NCBI GenBank assembly: GCA_963844655.1
Contig: CAWJPA010000001.1
Location: 124,001 to 188,000 of the forward strand
DNA: 64,000 nt
Source: JASHPR01 sp963844655
Lineage (GTDB): Bacteria; Actinomycetota; Actinomycetes; Streptosporangiales; Streptosporangiaceae
Direction: 5' to 3'
A program made the position numbers and the translations under genes. Position 1 is the first letter of the stretch. Each line of letters opens with the position of its first letter. Below, in pieces: positions 8,050-17,048 of this stretch. The notes under the pieces are model-generated. The model did no database searches. It was given only the letters and a program-made list of their open reading frames with translations, and was not told the DNA's origin.

Positions 8050-10402
8050 GTGAGTCAGCGCAGCAGGACGGCCGTCCGCGTCGAGGGCATCGTGCAGGGG
8101 GTTGGCTTCCGGCCGTTCGTGTACTCGCTCGCCACCAGCCTCGGGCTGGGCGGCCTGGTGGGCAACGACTCCGACGGCGTGTTCGCCGAGGTCGAAGGCT
8201 CGCCGGAGGCCGTGGAGACGTTCCTGCTGGCGCTGGAGCGCGACGCGCCGCCGCTGGCCAGGATCGAGCGGATCACGACCGCGTCCATGCCGCTGCGCGG
8301 CAGCACATCGTTCTCGATCGCGCTGAGCGAGTCCGGGCAGGAACGGCGGACGCTGGTGTCGGCGGACACCGCGACCTGCACGGACTGCCTGGCCGAGCTC
8401 ACCGATCCCGGCGACCGGCGGTTCGGCTACCCGTTTATCAACTGCACGAACTGCGGCCCCAGGTTCACCATCGTCCGGGATGTGCCCTACGACCGGCCGC
8501 TGACCACGATGGCCAGCTTCGAGATGTGCGACCGCTGCGCCGCCGAGTACCACGACCCCACCGACCGCCGGTTCCACGCGCAGCCCACCTGCTGCCCGGC
8601 GTGCGGTCCGCGGCTGGCCCTGCTCGGCCGGGACGGGACAGAACTGTCCGATCAGCCGCTGGTGGCCGCGGCCGGCCTGCTGCGGCAGGGGATGGTGCTG
8701 GCCGTCAAGGGCCTGGGCGGGTACCACCTGGCCGTGGACGCGTCCAGCGAGCAGGCGGCCGCGGCCCTGCGGGCGCGTAAGCACCGCGAGGACAAGCCGT
8801 TCGCGGTGATGGTGGCGGATGTGCCCGAGGCGAGCCCGGCTCTGCGAGGTGGACCAGGCCGCCGCGGCCCTGCTGGCCAGCAGCCGCCGGCCGATCGTGC
8901 TGCTGCCCCGGCGGCCCGGCGCCGCCGTGGCGCCGTCGGTCGCTCCGGGAAACCGCCAGCTGGGCGTCATGCTGCCGTACACGCCGCTGCACCACCTCCT
9001 GCTCCAGGACGTCGCTCACCCGATGGTGCTGACCAGCGGGAACATCTCGGATGAGCCGATCGTGTACCGGGACGGCGAAGCGGCGGAGCGCCTGAGCGAG
9101 ATCGCGGACGCGTACCTGACCCACGACCGCGCGATCCAGGTCAGGACCGACGACTCGGTGGTGCGGGCCTTCCGCGGCCGGGAGGCGGTGCTCCGGCGGT
9201 CCCGCGGCTACGTGCCGGAGCCGATCCGGGTGGACACCGGGTTCGGCCGGCCCGTCCTGGCCTGCGGTGCCGAGCTGAAGAACACGTTCTGCCTGGCCAA
9301 AGGGAACCATGCGTTCGTCTCGCACCACATCGGGGACCTGGAGAACGCCGAGACGCTGCAGTCCTTCACCGAGGGGATCGAGCACTTCCGGCGGCTGTTC
9401 GACATCACGCCCGAGGTGATCGCCCACGACCTCCATCCCGAGTACCTGTCCACCAAGTACGCCCTGGATCTCGCGGAGACGGGGTCCGGCGACGTGGAGC
9501 TCGTCGGCGTGCAGCACCATCACGCCCACATCGCGTCCTGCCTGGCCGACAACGGGGAGGACGGGCCGGTCATCGGGGTGGCCTTCGACGGGACCGGGTT
9601 CGGCACCGACGGCACCATCTGGGGCGGTGAGATCCTGATCGCCGACCTGACCGGCTTCGAGCGCGGCGCCCACCTGGCGCCCGTGCCGATGCCCGGCGGC
9701 GCGGCCGCGATCAGGCAGCCATGGCGGATGGCGGCGGCGTACCTCCACGACGCCTGCCCGGACGGCGCGCCCGAGGGACTCGGCGTGGTCAGGCGGAACC
9801 AGCGGCACTGGTCGCAGGTGCTCACGCTGGCCAGCCGCGGGGTCAACTCCCCGGTCACCTCCAGCGCCGGGCGGCTCTTCGACGCGGTCGCGGCGGTACT
9901 CGGCGTGCGGGACGAGATCAACTACGAGGGCCAGGCCGCCGTGGAGCTCGAGCAGCTGGCGGATCCCGCCGAGCGTGGCGCCTACAGCGCCGCGATCACG
10001 GCGGGCGGCGGCGCGGAAGAAGGCGCGGCAGGAGCCGGTGCGGCGGGCGGGCCGCTGATCATCGCCGGGCGGGACCTGGTGCGGGCCGTGGTCGACGATC
10101 TCGCGGCGGGGACGAGCACGAACGTGATCGCCGCGCGCTTCCACAACGGCGTCGCCGGCCTCATCACCCAGGCCTGCGAACGGCTGCGCGAGCGGCACGG
10201 GCTGAACGACGTCGCGCTGTCCGGCGGGGTGTTCCAGAACCTGCTGCTGCTGCACGCGGCCGTCGGCAGCCTGGAGGAACGCGGGTTCCGGGTTCTGGTG
10301 CACTCGAGGGTGCCGTGCAACGACGGCGGGATCAGCCTCGGCCAGGCGGTGATAGCGGCTGCCGTCGACCGCCGCGATGCGGCCCGGGCGCCGGACCGCT
10401 GA
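8050..10402 (+). pseudogene. hypF: carbamoyltransferase HypF, interrupted by one apparent frameshift
   Basis: HypF makes the thiocarbamate on HypE that becomes the cyanide ligands of the NiFe site. Domains in order: acylphosphatase (VEGIVQGVGFRPFVY), two zinc-finger pairs (CTDC...CTNC, CDRC...CPAC), a YrdC-like domain, and a Kae1-like carbamoyltransferase with VQHHHAHIASC. The reading frame changes near codon 261, inside the YrdC domain. Frame 1 carries coding similarity up to DVPEA, and the next frame resumes with ARLCEVDQAAAALL. Removing the single A at 8833 restores one continuous protein. Start is GTG 8050, with GGAGGGG overlapping it closely. A sequencing or assembly error, a genuine mutation and a programmed shift are all possible. 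The gene converges on hypB six bases away. Confidence 0.85.
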
Positions 10403-10408
10403 ACCCCG

Positions 10409-11302
10409 CTACATGCGGAGGTCCTCCTCGTGCGGCGGCGCGGGGGTGCGGCGGCGCAGCCAGTCGTACCACTCCCGCATGCCGGACCCGGTGGTGGCCG
10501 ACAGCTGCAGCATCAGCGCGTCCGGGCTGACCTTCCTGACGTCGGCCGCGTGCCGCCTGGTGTCGAAGTCCACGTAGGGCAGCAGGTCGTCCTTGCTCAC
10601 CAGGATCAGGTCGGCCTGGCGGAACATGTGCGGGTACTTCACCGGCTTGTCGTCGCCCTCGGTGACCGAGGCCAGCACCACCCGGGCCTGCTCGCCCAGG
10701 TCGAACAGGGCCGGGCAGACCAGGTTGCCGACGTTCTCGATCACGACCAGAGACCCGCCGGGTGGGTCCAGCAGGCGCAGCCCCTCGGCCACCATTTCGG
10801 CGTCGAGGTGGCAGCCCGCCCCGGTGTTGATCTGCACCACCTTGCAGCCCGCGGCACGGATCCGCCGGGCGTCCAGAGCCGCGGCCTGGTCACCCTCGAT
10901 GACCGAGATGGCCACCTTGCCGCCCAGCTCCCGCGCGGTGCGCTCGAGCAGCGTGGTCTTGCCCGCGCCGGGCGAGCTCATCAGGTTGACCGCGAGGACG
11001 CCCCGCGCCTGCAGCCACTCCCGGTTCTCCTGGGCCAGCCGGTCGTTCTTGGCCAGCACCTTCTGCTGCAGCAGCACGGTCCGCTCGTCGCCGGCAGATA
11101 CCGGTTCCGCCAGGATGAGGTGGACGTCGTCGCCGGCGTCGTCGTGCGAGTGATCTCCGTCGCCGTGATCATGCCCGTCGTGATGATCCTCAGACCCGTC
11201 GTGATGATGGTGCTGGTGATGCGAGTTCCCGGTGTCGTCCGGCTCGGCTGCGGAATATAGCCGGATCACCGCGGTGTCGGAGCAGCCGCAGGTCGCGCAC
11301 AC
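10409..11302 (-). CDS. hypB: hydrogenase nickel incorporation GTPase HypB
   Basis: A nickel-chaperone GTPase that with HypA inserts Ni into the hydrogenase large subunit. The N terminus MCATCGC is the high-affinity Ni-site type (CxxCGC). Twelve histidines fall within residues 28-53, a nickel-storage His-rich stretch. The P-loop SSPGAGKT is at residues 109-116. IEGDQAAALDARRI and the metal-site GAGCHLDAEMV follow, and VSKDDLLPYVDFD is the nucleotide-specificity region. Last gene of the maturation operon; its ATG lies one base after the hypA stop. Confidence 0.96.
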   Translation of the reverse strand: MCATCGCSDTAVIRLYSAAEPDDTGNSHHQHHHHDGSEDHHDGHDHGDGDHSHDDAGDDVHLILAEPVSAGDERTVLLQQKVLAKNDRLAQENREWLQARGVLAVNLMSSPGAGKTTLLERTARELGGKVAISVIEGDQAAALDARRIRAAGCKVVQINTGAGCHLDAEMVAEGLRLLDPPGGSLVVIENVGNLVCPALFDLGEQARVVLASVTEGDDKPVKYPHMFRQADLILVSKDDLLPYVDFDTRRHAADVRKVSPDALMLQLSATTGSGMREWYDWLRRRTPAPPHEEDLRM

Positions 11303-11303
11303 G

Positions 11304-11633
11304 CTAGGCCACCCGAACCGACGCGATCTTGAGTTCCTCGCCGGCGAGCACCGAGATCTCGATGCTCCCGCACGGGCAGATCGCTATGGGGCTGTCCGGC
11401 TCGAAGTCGCTGCCGCACACCTTGCAGTGGCACTGTCCGGCCGTCTCGGTGATCTCCAGGCGCGCACCCTCCAGGTTCGTGCCCTCGGTGACCAGGTCGA
11501 AGCAGAACCTGACCGAGTCGGCCACGACCCCGGACAGGGCGCCGATCTCGAGGTGTACGCAGGTGACCTTGGTGTCGGGCAGACGTTCAATGACAGCGTC
11601 CACGACACCTTCGGTAATCGCCAGCTCGTGCAC
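11304..11633 (-). CDS. hypA: hydrogenase nickel chaperone HypA
   Basis: 109 residues, the normal length. It begins with MHELAIT (N-terminal Met-His nickel site) and has the structural zinc finger as CHCKVCGSDF...CPCGS, near the C terminus. It pairs with HypB in nickel delivery. It lies 42 bases downstream of hypE and directly upstream of hypB on the same strand. Confidence 0.96.
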   Translation of the reverse strand: MHELAITEGVVDAVIERLPDTKVTCVHLEIGALSGVVADSVRFCFDLVTEGTNLEGARLEITETAGQCHCKVCGSDFEPDSPIAICPCGSIEISVLAGEELKIASVRVA

Positions 11634-11675
11634 CTTGTGTCTCGCTTTCGTCTAGCAGCGGCGTGATCGCCCCGG

Positions 11676-12863
11676 TCAGCAGATCCGGGGCAGTGGGTCG
11701 CCCACCAGCAGGTCAACGATCCGGCTGCCGCCAAAGGCGGTTTTGAGCTGGACGATGCCCGGTGGACCAGCGGTGATGTGGCCGATGACGGCCGCCTGCT
11801 CGCCGAGCGGATGCGCGCGCATCGCCGCGAGCGCGTGGTCGGCGGCGTCACCGTCGACGACGGCGACGAGGCGGCCCTCGCAGGCCACATACATCGGGTC
11901 GATTCCGAGCAGTTCCGCGGCCCCTCGGACCTCGTCACGGACCGGAATCTCGTTCTCGCTGACTTGCACGCCGACGTCAGCGGACTTAGCGATCTCATTC
12001 AGGATGGTGGCCACGCCGCCGCGGGTGGCGTCGCGCAGCGCGCGCACCCCGGACGTGGCCTCGAGCAGGCTGGCGACCAGCCCGTTGAGCGGTGCGGTAT
12101 CGGAGACCAGGTCGGCCTCGATGTCCAGTTCGCCGCGGGACAGCATGATCGTGACCCCGTGGTCGCCGATCGGGCCGGACACGATGATCGCGTCTCCCGG
12201 CCTCGCGTTGGCTACGCCGAGGTCCAGGTCGTGCTCGATCGCGCCGATTCCCGCGGTATTGATGTAGCAGCCGTCGGCCTTGCCCTTTTGCACGACCTTG
12301 GTGTCACCGGTGACCACGCGGACACCGGCCGCCTCGGCCGCGGCCCGCATGGACCGGACGATCCGGGTCAGGTCGGCGACCGGGAAGCCTTCCTCGAGGA
12401 TGAAGCCGGCCGACAGGAACATCGGGACGGCCCCGGACGTGGCCAGGTCGTTGACCGTGCCGTTGACGGCCAGGTCGCCGATGTCACCGCCGGGAAAGAA
12501 CAGCGGGGACACAACGTAAGAGTCCGTGGTCAGGGCCAGCCGCGCTCCGCCGACCTGGAGCCGGGCGGCGTCCTCAAGAGGCTCGAGCAGCGGGTTGCGG
12601 AACTCTTCCAGGAAGATGGCCTCGATCAGGGTCTGGGTGGCCTTGCCGCCCGCCCCGTGCGACATCGTGATCCGCTCTTCCTTGACCCGCGGGCGGCTGC
12701 GCCGGGCCCGGTCGATGCGCTCGAGCACCAGTTCCTCGCGCACCGTGCCGGGCAGCGGCTGGGGCGAGCCCCGGTGGGAGTGCCTGGCCTCCTCTTCCGC
12801 CGCCTGCTCGTCGTGGACCCGGAGGGCTTCCTGCACCCAGCCCACGCTCTGGTCGCCGGTCAT
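11676..12863 (-). CDS. hypE: hydrogenase expression/formation protein HypE
   Basis: HypE dehydrates the carbamoyl thioester delivered by HypF to a thiocyanate on its C-terminal cysteine. The product is 395 residues and ends ...PRIC, the invariant catalytic C terminus. MSHGAGGKATQTLI and the PurM/AIRS-like ALTTDSYVVSPLFFPGGDIGDLAVNGTVNDL core are present. It carries about 85 residues of N-terminal extension before the usual HypE start. Its ATG at 12863 overlaps the hypD stop as ATGA, indicating translational coupling. Confidence 0.95.
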   Translation of the reverse strand: MTGDQSVGWVQEALRVHDEQAAEEEARHSHRGSPQPLPGTVREELVLERIDRARRSRPRVKEERITMSHGAGGKATQTLIEAIFLEEFRNPLLEPLEDAARLQVGGARLALTTDSYVVSPLFFPGGDIGDLAVNGTVNDLATSGAVPMFLSAGFILEEGFPVADLTRIVRSMRAAAEAAGVRVVTGDTKVVQKGKADGCYINTAGIGAIEHDLDLGVANARPGDAIIVSGPIGDHGVTIMLSRGELDIEADLVSDTAPLNGLVASLLEATSGVRALRDATRGGVATILNEIAKSADVGVQVSENEIPVRDEVRGAAELLGIDPMYVACEGRLVAVVDGDAADHALAAMRAHPLGEQAAVIGHITAGPPGIVQLKTAFGGSRIVDLLVGDPLPRIC

Positions 12864-13987
12864 GGCCGGGTCGCCTCCTTGACCCGGGTCCGGGTCAGGC
12901 GGCCGTAGTTGTAGTAGGCGGCACAGGCGCCCTCGGGCGACACCATGCAGGTGCCGATCGGGGTCTCTGGGGTGCACGCGGTGCCGAAGACCTTGCACTC
13001 CCAGGGCTTGAGCACGCCCTTCAGGACCTCGCCGCACTGGCACGCCTTCGGGTCCGCCACCCGGACACCGGGCACGGAGAACAGCAGCTCGGCGTCGAAC
13101 TTCGCGTACTTCTCCTTGACCTTGAGCGCGGAGTGCGAGATGAAGCCCAGGCCGCGCCACTCGAAGTACGGGCGCAGCTCCATGGTCTCGGCGATGGCCT
13201 TGAGCGCGACGATGTTGCCGTCCCACGGGACCACGCGCGAGTACTGGTTTTCCACTTCCGACCGGCCCGCGGACAGCTGCAGCATCAGCATGTAGATCGA
13301 CTGGAGGATGTCCAGCGGCTCGAACCCGGCGACCACGACCGGCTTGGCGTAGTCGCGCGCGATGAACTCATACGGCCGGCAGCCGATCACCGTGGACACG
13401 TGCCCGGGACCGATGAAGCCGTCGAGGCGCAGGTCGGGGGAGTCGAGGATGGCCTTGATGGCCGGGATGATCGTGACGTGGTTGCAGAAGATGGAGAAGT
13501 TCTCCAGGCCCTCGGCGGCGGCGCGCAGCACCGTCATGGCGGTCGACGGGGCGGTGGTTTCGAACCCGATGGCCATGAACACGACCCGCTTGTCCGGGTT
13601 GTTCCTGGCGATCTTCAGCGAGTCCAGCGGTGAGTACACCATGCGGATGTCGGTGCCCTGGGCCTTGGCGTCGAAGAACGACCCCTTGCTGCCGGGCACG
13701 CGCATCATGTCGCCGAACGAGGTCATGATCACGTCGGGCTCCGCCGCCAGCGCCATCGCGTCGTCGACCCGGCCCATGGGGATCACGCAGACCGGGCAGC
13801 CTGGGCCGTGCACCAGGGTGATCTGCTCGGGCAGGTAGTCCTCGAGCCCGTGCTTGTAGATCGTGTGGGTGTGCCCGCCGCACACCTCCATCAGCTTGTA
13901 CTGGCGGCCGGGCTCGCACAGCGCCGTGATCTTCGCGGAGAGGGCATGCGCCTTGTCGGCGTCGCGGAATTCGTCTACGAACTTCAT
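12860..13987 (-). CDS. hypD: hydrogenase formation protein HypD
   Basis: The scaffold Fe-S protein on which, with HypC, the Fe(CN)2CO unit is assembled. Diagnostic motifs are MEVCGGHTHTIYKHGL, VHGPGCPVCVIPMGR, IGFETTAPSTA, and a C-terminal cysteine set CQCGEV...CKVFGTAC...GTCMVSPEGACAAYY for the [4Fe-4S] cluster. The start at 13987 (MKFVDEF) is preceded by a GGGGGG ribosome-binding stretch; a longer in-frame start has no similarity. Overlaps hypE by four bases. Confidence 0.96.
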   Translation of the reverse strand: MKFVDEFRDADKAHALSAKITALCEPGRQYKLMEVCGGHTHTIYKHGLEDYLPEQITLVHGPGCPVCVIPMGRVDDAMALAAEPDVIMTSFGDMMRVPGSKGSFFDAKAQGTDIRMVYSPLDSLKIARNNPDKRVVFMAIGFETTAPSTAMTVLRAAAEGLENFSIFCNHVTIIPAIKAILDSPDLRLDGFIGPGHVSTVIGCRPYEFIARDYAKPVVVAGFEPLDILQSIYMLMLQLSAGRSEVENQYSRVVPWDGNIVALKAIAETMELRPYFEWRGLGFISHSALKVKEKYAKFDAELLFSVPGVRVADPKACQCGEVLKGVLKPWECKVFGTACTPETPIGTCMVSPEGACAAYYNYGRLTRTRVKEATRP

Positions 13988-13997
13988 GTTCCCCCCT

Positions 13998-14270
13998 TTA
14001 CTCGATCCGCGATTCGGCCAGGGCCGCGAGCTCGTCCTCGTAGGCCTGGCCGATCCCCTCAAGGAACTCCAGGGCCGCCGCGGCCTCCTTCTCGTCGATC
14101 TTCGACAGCGCGAAGCCGACGTGGATCAGGATCCATTCACCGGGCTCGGGCGGATCGTCGGAGAGCAGACCAATGTTGATCACGCGGCGGACGCCGCTCA
14201 CGTTGACGCGGGCCAGGTCGGGCTGATCCGGGAGGAACTCGATCACCTCACCGGGTATGCCAAGGCACAT
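13998..14270 (-). CDS. hypC: hydrogenase maturation chaperone HypC
   Basis: 90 residues, starting MCLGIPGEVIE with the essential Cys2 that carries the Fe(CN)2CO intermediate between HypD and the large subunit. The small beta-barrel core continues to WILIHVGFALSKID. GGAGGGGG lies just upstream of ATG 14270. It is ten bases from hypD and is the canonical member, in contrast to the HypC-like paralogue at 15518. Confidence 0.95.
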   Translation of the reverse strand: MCLGIPGEVIEFLPDQPDLARVNVSGVRRVINIGLLSDDPPEPGEWILIHVGFALSKIDEKEAAAALEFLEGIGQAYEDELAALAESRIE

Positions 14271-14283
14271 CGGACCCCCTCCG

Positions 14284-14850
14284 TTACTTGTCGGTGACCG
14301 TGCCGGCGGCCTCGCCCGCGGCGGTGCGGGCAGGCGCTGGCGTTTCGTGGGCTGGGTCGCTGTCCGCGGATTCGCCGTCGGCATCGGCGGCGCGGACCAG
14401 GTTGAGAACGATCCGGACGGCCTCGTCCACGGCGGCCGTGACCGGCGGGCTCAGCCCGATCCCTTCTTCGACGCTGGCGGGCTCGCAGCCGACCACGAGC
14501 ACCCGCCCGGCATCGGCGCCGAGCAGGTCAAGCATGCCGAACACGACATCGGGCTGCATGCCATGCGCATCAAGTAGCGGGTTTCCCCTATTCGCGGGTG
14601 CCTTGCCGATCTCCGGTTCGATGACGTATACCGTGCCGGGCACGTCGCCGCGCGGCGTGGCGTCGATCAGGATCGTGGTCTCGAACCCCTCGGCCAGGTC
14701 ATAAGCCAGGTGCATGCCGCTGATCCCGTAGTCGGCGACCCGGACCCAATCGGGCAGGTCGGCGGTGGCCAGGCGGCTGGCGACCTCGACCCCGAAGCCG
14801 TCGTCGCCGAGGAAGATGTTGCCGACACCGGCGATCAGCATGCGGCTCAT
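14284..14850 (-). CDS. hydrogenase maturation protease (HyaD/HycI family)
   Basis: An endopeptidase expected to remove the C-terminal tail of the large subunit after nickel insertion. The N terminus MSRMLIAGVGNIFLGDDGFGVEV carries the family's GxGN...GDDxxG and conserved acidic Ni-sensing residue; DYGISGMHLAYDL and ILIDATPRGD provide the other conserved acids. A ~40-residue Ala/Asp/Glu-rich C-terminal extension is unusual. I chose ATG 14850 because it overlaps the upstream SIS stop as ATGA. Its likely substrate is the 22-residue tail of the hhyL product. Confidence 0.92.
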   Translation of the reverse strand: MSRMLIAGVGNIFLGDDGFGVEVASRLATADLPDWVRVADYGISGMHLAYDLAEGFETTILIDATPRGDVPGTVYVIEPEIGKAPANRGNPLLDAHGMQPDVVFGMLDLLGADAGRVLVVGCEPASVEEGIGLSPPVTAAVDEAVRIVLNLVRAADADGESADSDPAHETPAPARTAAGEAAGTVTDK

Positions 14851-15521
14851 GACAGCTGCCCGAGCTTGGCCAGGGTGAGCTCCCACAGCACCTGATAGAC
14901 CGTGGTCTGCGCCTCCTGGATTCGGTGTACCGACGGCGAGGGTGCGACGAACAGGTAGTCGATGCTGTCCAGCTCGGCCATCTTGCCGCCCTCGTACCCG
15001 GCGATCCCGATGGTGAGCATCCCGCGCCGGCTTGCCTCGTCAAACGCGCGCAGCAGGTTGTCGGAGTTGCCGCTGGTGGACAGCCCGATCGCGATGTCGG
15101 TGCGCCGCCCGAAGGCGGCGATCTGGCGGGCGAACACCACCTCCACGCCGATGTCGTTGCACAGGGCCGTGACCACGGAGGTGTCGTTAGCCAGGCCGAG
15201 CGCGGGCAGCGGCGTGGCGTCCCCGCCGGGGTTCATGAACAGGGTGGCCAGCTGCTGGGCGTCGGTGGCGCTGCCGCCGTTACCGAAGGCCAGCAGGCGC
15301 CCGCCCGCGGCGAACCGGGCGGCGGCGTCCCGGGCGCAGGCCGTCAGCCGCTCCCCGTCGCGCTCGGCGACCACGCGGCGCAGCTCGATAATCTCCCCGG
15401 CCTTGGCCACCGTGGACCGGCGCACCTCGTCCAGCACGGCGGACAGATCGGTGGTGCCCGAGTACAGGAACGGGTAGAGCGACTCCATCGCCCCCGCGCC
15501 TGGCTCGCTCTGCCGCATCAT
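14847..15521 (-). CDS. SIS (sugar isomerase) domain protein, hydrogenase-associated, copy 1
   Basis: 224 residues with a GmhA-like SIS fold: FAAGGRLLAFGNGGSATDAQQLATLF binds a phospho-sugar in known relatives, followed by GLSTSGNSDNLLRAFDEA and ITIGIAGYEGGKM-type segments. Phosphoheptose isomerases act in heptose pathways, but nothing in this locus suggests sugar metabolism. The gene overlaps both neighbours by ATGA (hypC-like upstream, protease downstream), so it is a stoichiometric member of the maturation operon. Role in maturation is inferred only from context. Confidence 0.88.
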   Translation of the reverse strand: MMRQSEPGAGAMESLYPFLYSGTTDLSAVLDEVRRSTVAKAGEIIELRRVVAERDGERLTACARDAAARFAAGGRLLAFGNGGSATDAQQLATLFMNPGGDATPLPALGLANDTSVVTALCNDIGVEVVFARQIAAFGRRTDIAIGLSTSGNSDNLLRAFDEASRRGMLTIGIAGYEGGKMAELDSIDYLFVAPSPSVHRIQEAQTTVYQVLWELTLAKLGQLS

Positions 15522-15736
15522 CGGCTCCCCACCACCGCGATCGCTTCCCTGGCGTGCACGAGGATCTCGTCCCCGACGCCCGCGGTGACGAGTGCGACGC
15601 TGACCTCTTCCTCGCCCTGGCCGGTGTCGACGATGGCGAGGTCGTCATCGAGCAGCCGCACGATCCTGACCGCGACAGCCGTGTCGGAGCAGGTGATGCA
15701 CACGTCGTCGTGGCATTCGGGCACCTGACCGCTCAT
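15518..15736 (-). CDS. HypC/HupF-like small protein (second HypC paralogue)
   Basis: 72 residues. It has the HypC-type beta-barrel pattern (AVAVRIVRLL...VDTGQGEEEVSVALV...GDEILVHA). It lacks the MC start: the cysteines are at positions 8, 13 and 16 in an ECHDDVCITC context. It therefore cannot use the canonical Cys2 chemistry in the same geometry. It is sandwiched between two SIS genes with ATGA overlaps at both ends. I chose ATG 15736 on the basis of that overlap. A divergent scaffold or carrier role is possible. Confidence 0.8.
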   Translation of the reverse strand: MSGQVPECHDDVCITCSDTAVAVRIVRLLDDDLAIVDTGQGEEEVSVALVTAGVGDEILVHAREAIAVVGSR

Positions 15737-16350
15737 GCCACCACCCCTGGGGACAGCAGGCCGGGCTGCTCGAAGAACACGTGCACGAGCTCCCACAGCA
15801 CGTGGTACGTGGTCACCTGCACCTCCTTGACGATCCGCGGGTCCGCGGACCGGGCCAGGAGCAGGTGATCGACGGCCGGGCTGGCCGCTATGGCGCCGTC
15901 GTCGCCGCCCGCCAGGGCGATGGTCAGCATGCCGCGCACGCGGGCGGCCTGCAGGCCGGCGATGACGCTGGGGTCGTGCCCATCGGCGGAGATGCCGAGC
16001 GCGATGTCCGCGGGCTCGCCCAGGAAGCGGATCTGGTGCGCGAAGATGCCGGCCATGCCCTCACGGACGGCCACGCCGGTCACGGTCGCGACGTCGGTGG
16101 TCAGCGAGATCGCCGGGAGCGCGCGCTTGCCCACGATCACTGGGTGGACGAACTCGACCGCGACGTGCTGGGCGTCCGCGCTCGCGCCGCCGGTGCCGAA
16201 CACCAACAGCTTGCCGCCCAGGTGAAACCGCATGGCCATGGCGTGGCAGGCGTTGGCCACGGCCTCGGCTTGCTCGGCGAGGTCGCGGACGGGCGCGGCC
16301 CGCAGGCCGAACAGCCGCCCGGCCTCTTCGCCAGGCACCACGTCCATCAC
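15733..16350 (-). CDS. SIS domain protein, hydrogenase-associated, copy 2
   Basis: 205 residues, related to the copy at 14847: FHLGGKLLVFGTGGASADAQHVAVEFVHP, then GISADGHDPSVIAGLQAARVRGMLTIALAGG. Its second Ser-rich motif is ISADGHDP where the other copy has LSTSGNSDN, so the phosphate-binding loop is altered in this paralogue. GTG 16350 overlaps the yceI stop by four bases; ATG 16347 is the alternative. It ends with ATGA overlap into the HypC-like gene. Confidence 0.87.
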   Translation of the reverse strand: MMDVVPGEEAGRLFGLRAAPVRDLAEQAEAVANACHAMAMRFHLGGKLLVFGTGGASADAQHVAVEFVHPVIVGKRALPAISLTTDVATVTGVAVREGMAGIFAHQIRFLGEPADIALGISADGHDPSVIAGLQAARVRGMLTIALAGGDDGAIAASPAVDHLLLARSADPRIVKEVQVTTYHVLWELVHVFFEQPGLLSPGVVA

Positions 16351-16913
16351 TCCCCTGCCGCTGCGGCGGGCTCCGAGAGGTCGACGTCGGCCTCGACGTT
16401 AACGGCGTCGCGCACCCGGAGCGCGCCAAGGAACCCGGTATAAGGCTTTATCCCATGCTCAGACTGCACCACCGTGGTGGTGGCGCGGTAGTGGTCAGGG
16501 CCGGTGCTGGTTACCTGCAGCCGAAGCGGCCTGGCCTGGCCCGCCAAGGTGAGCGTGCCAGTGATCAGGCCGCCGTCGGCCGCAGGCTCGAACTTCGTGG
16601 CGGCGAAGCTCGCTTCCGGATGACGGTCGGCGCCCAGTGTCTTGCGGGCGGTCACCGCGATCTCGCGGCGGTCCCGGTCCGTGAGCGGCTTGAGCCCGCC
16701 CGTGCCCTCACGCACGATCAGCGAGCTCATGTCGATCCGGACCTCGAGATCGGCAGGGGTCAGATCGTCGTTGATGGTCAGCTCGCCCGACCACCGGCCG
16801 ACCTCGATGATCAGGTCATGTCCGGCCTGTGCGGCAAGCCCGTCCCGGTACGTGCGGAGGACAATTCGACCACGATCTGTGCCGAGCTGGTGACGTCCAG
16901 CGCGAACCGTCAT
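16347..16913 (-). CDS. YceI-family lipocalin-like protein
   Basis: About 188 residues with the YceI beta-barrel pattern: YRDGLAAQAGHDLIIEV, VRIDMSSLIVREGTGGLKPL, a conserved KTLGADRHPEASFAAT block and GITGTLTLAGQARPL-like strand. YceI proteins bind isoprenoid-type lipids in characterised cases; no signal peptide is seen, so this one is probably cytosolic. It heads the maturation operon. ATG 16913 gives the family-like start MTVRAGRHQLG; GTG 16931 is an alternative and neither has a strong ribosome-binding site. Confidence 0.87.
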   Translation of the reverse strand: MTVRAGRHQLGTDRGRIVLRTYRDGLAAQAGHDLIIEVGRWSGELTINDDLTPADLEVRIDMSSLIVREGTGGLKPLTDRDRREIAVTARKTLGADRHPEASFAATKFEPAADGGLITGTLTLAGQARPLRLQVTSTGPDHYRATTTVVQSEHGIKPYTGFLGALRVRDAVNVEADVDLSEPAAAAGE

Positions 16914-16969
16914 GGGAGCACCGTAGGACACATGTGGGGGGACGTCCAGTAGTCCAACAGGACAGCCTT

Positions 16970-16988
16970 GACCGAATGACGTTCGGTC
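16970..16988. promoter_or_regulatory. candidate operator upstream of the hydrogenase maturation operon
   Basis: Inverted repeat GACCGAATGACGTTCGGTC: perfect 7-bp arms around a 5-bp centre, 57-75 bp upstream of the yceI-like start. The core CGAATGA-CGTT recurs at 17883-17894 upstream of hhyS. It is a plausible binding site for a shared regulator, possibly the HTH protein encoded between the two sites. No binding evidence exists in the sequence itself. Confidence 0.45.
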
Positions 16989-17048
16989 CGGTCACAAGGG
17001 TCCCATGCGAGCCCGTGAAAAGCCACGGAGCCGACGTGCGGAATCGCG

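Noticed and set aside
10403..10408. Terminator between convergent hypF and hypB
   Set aside because: Only six bases separate the genes and no hairpin is visible there.
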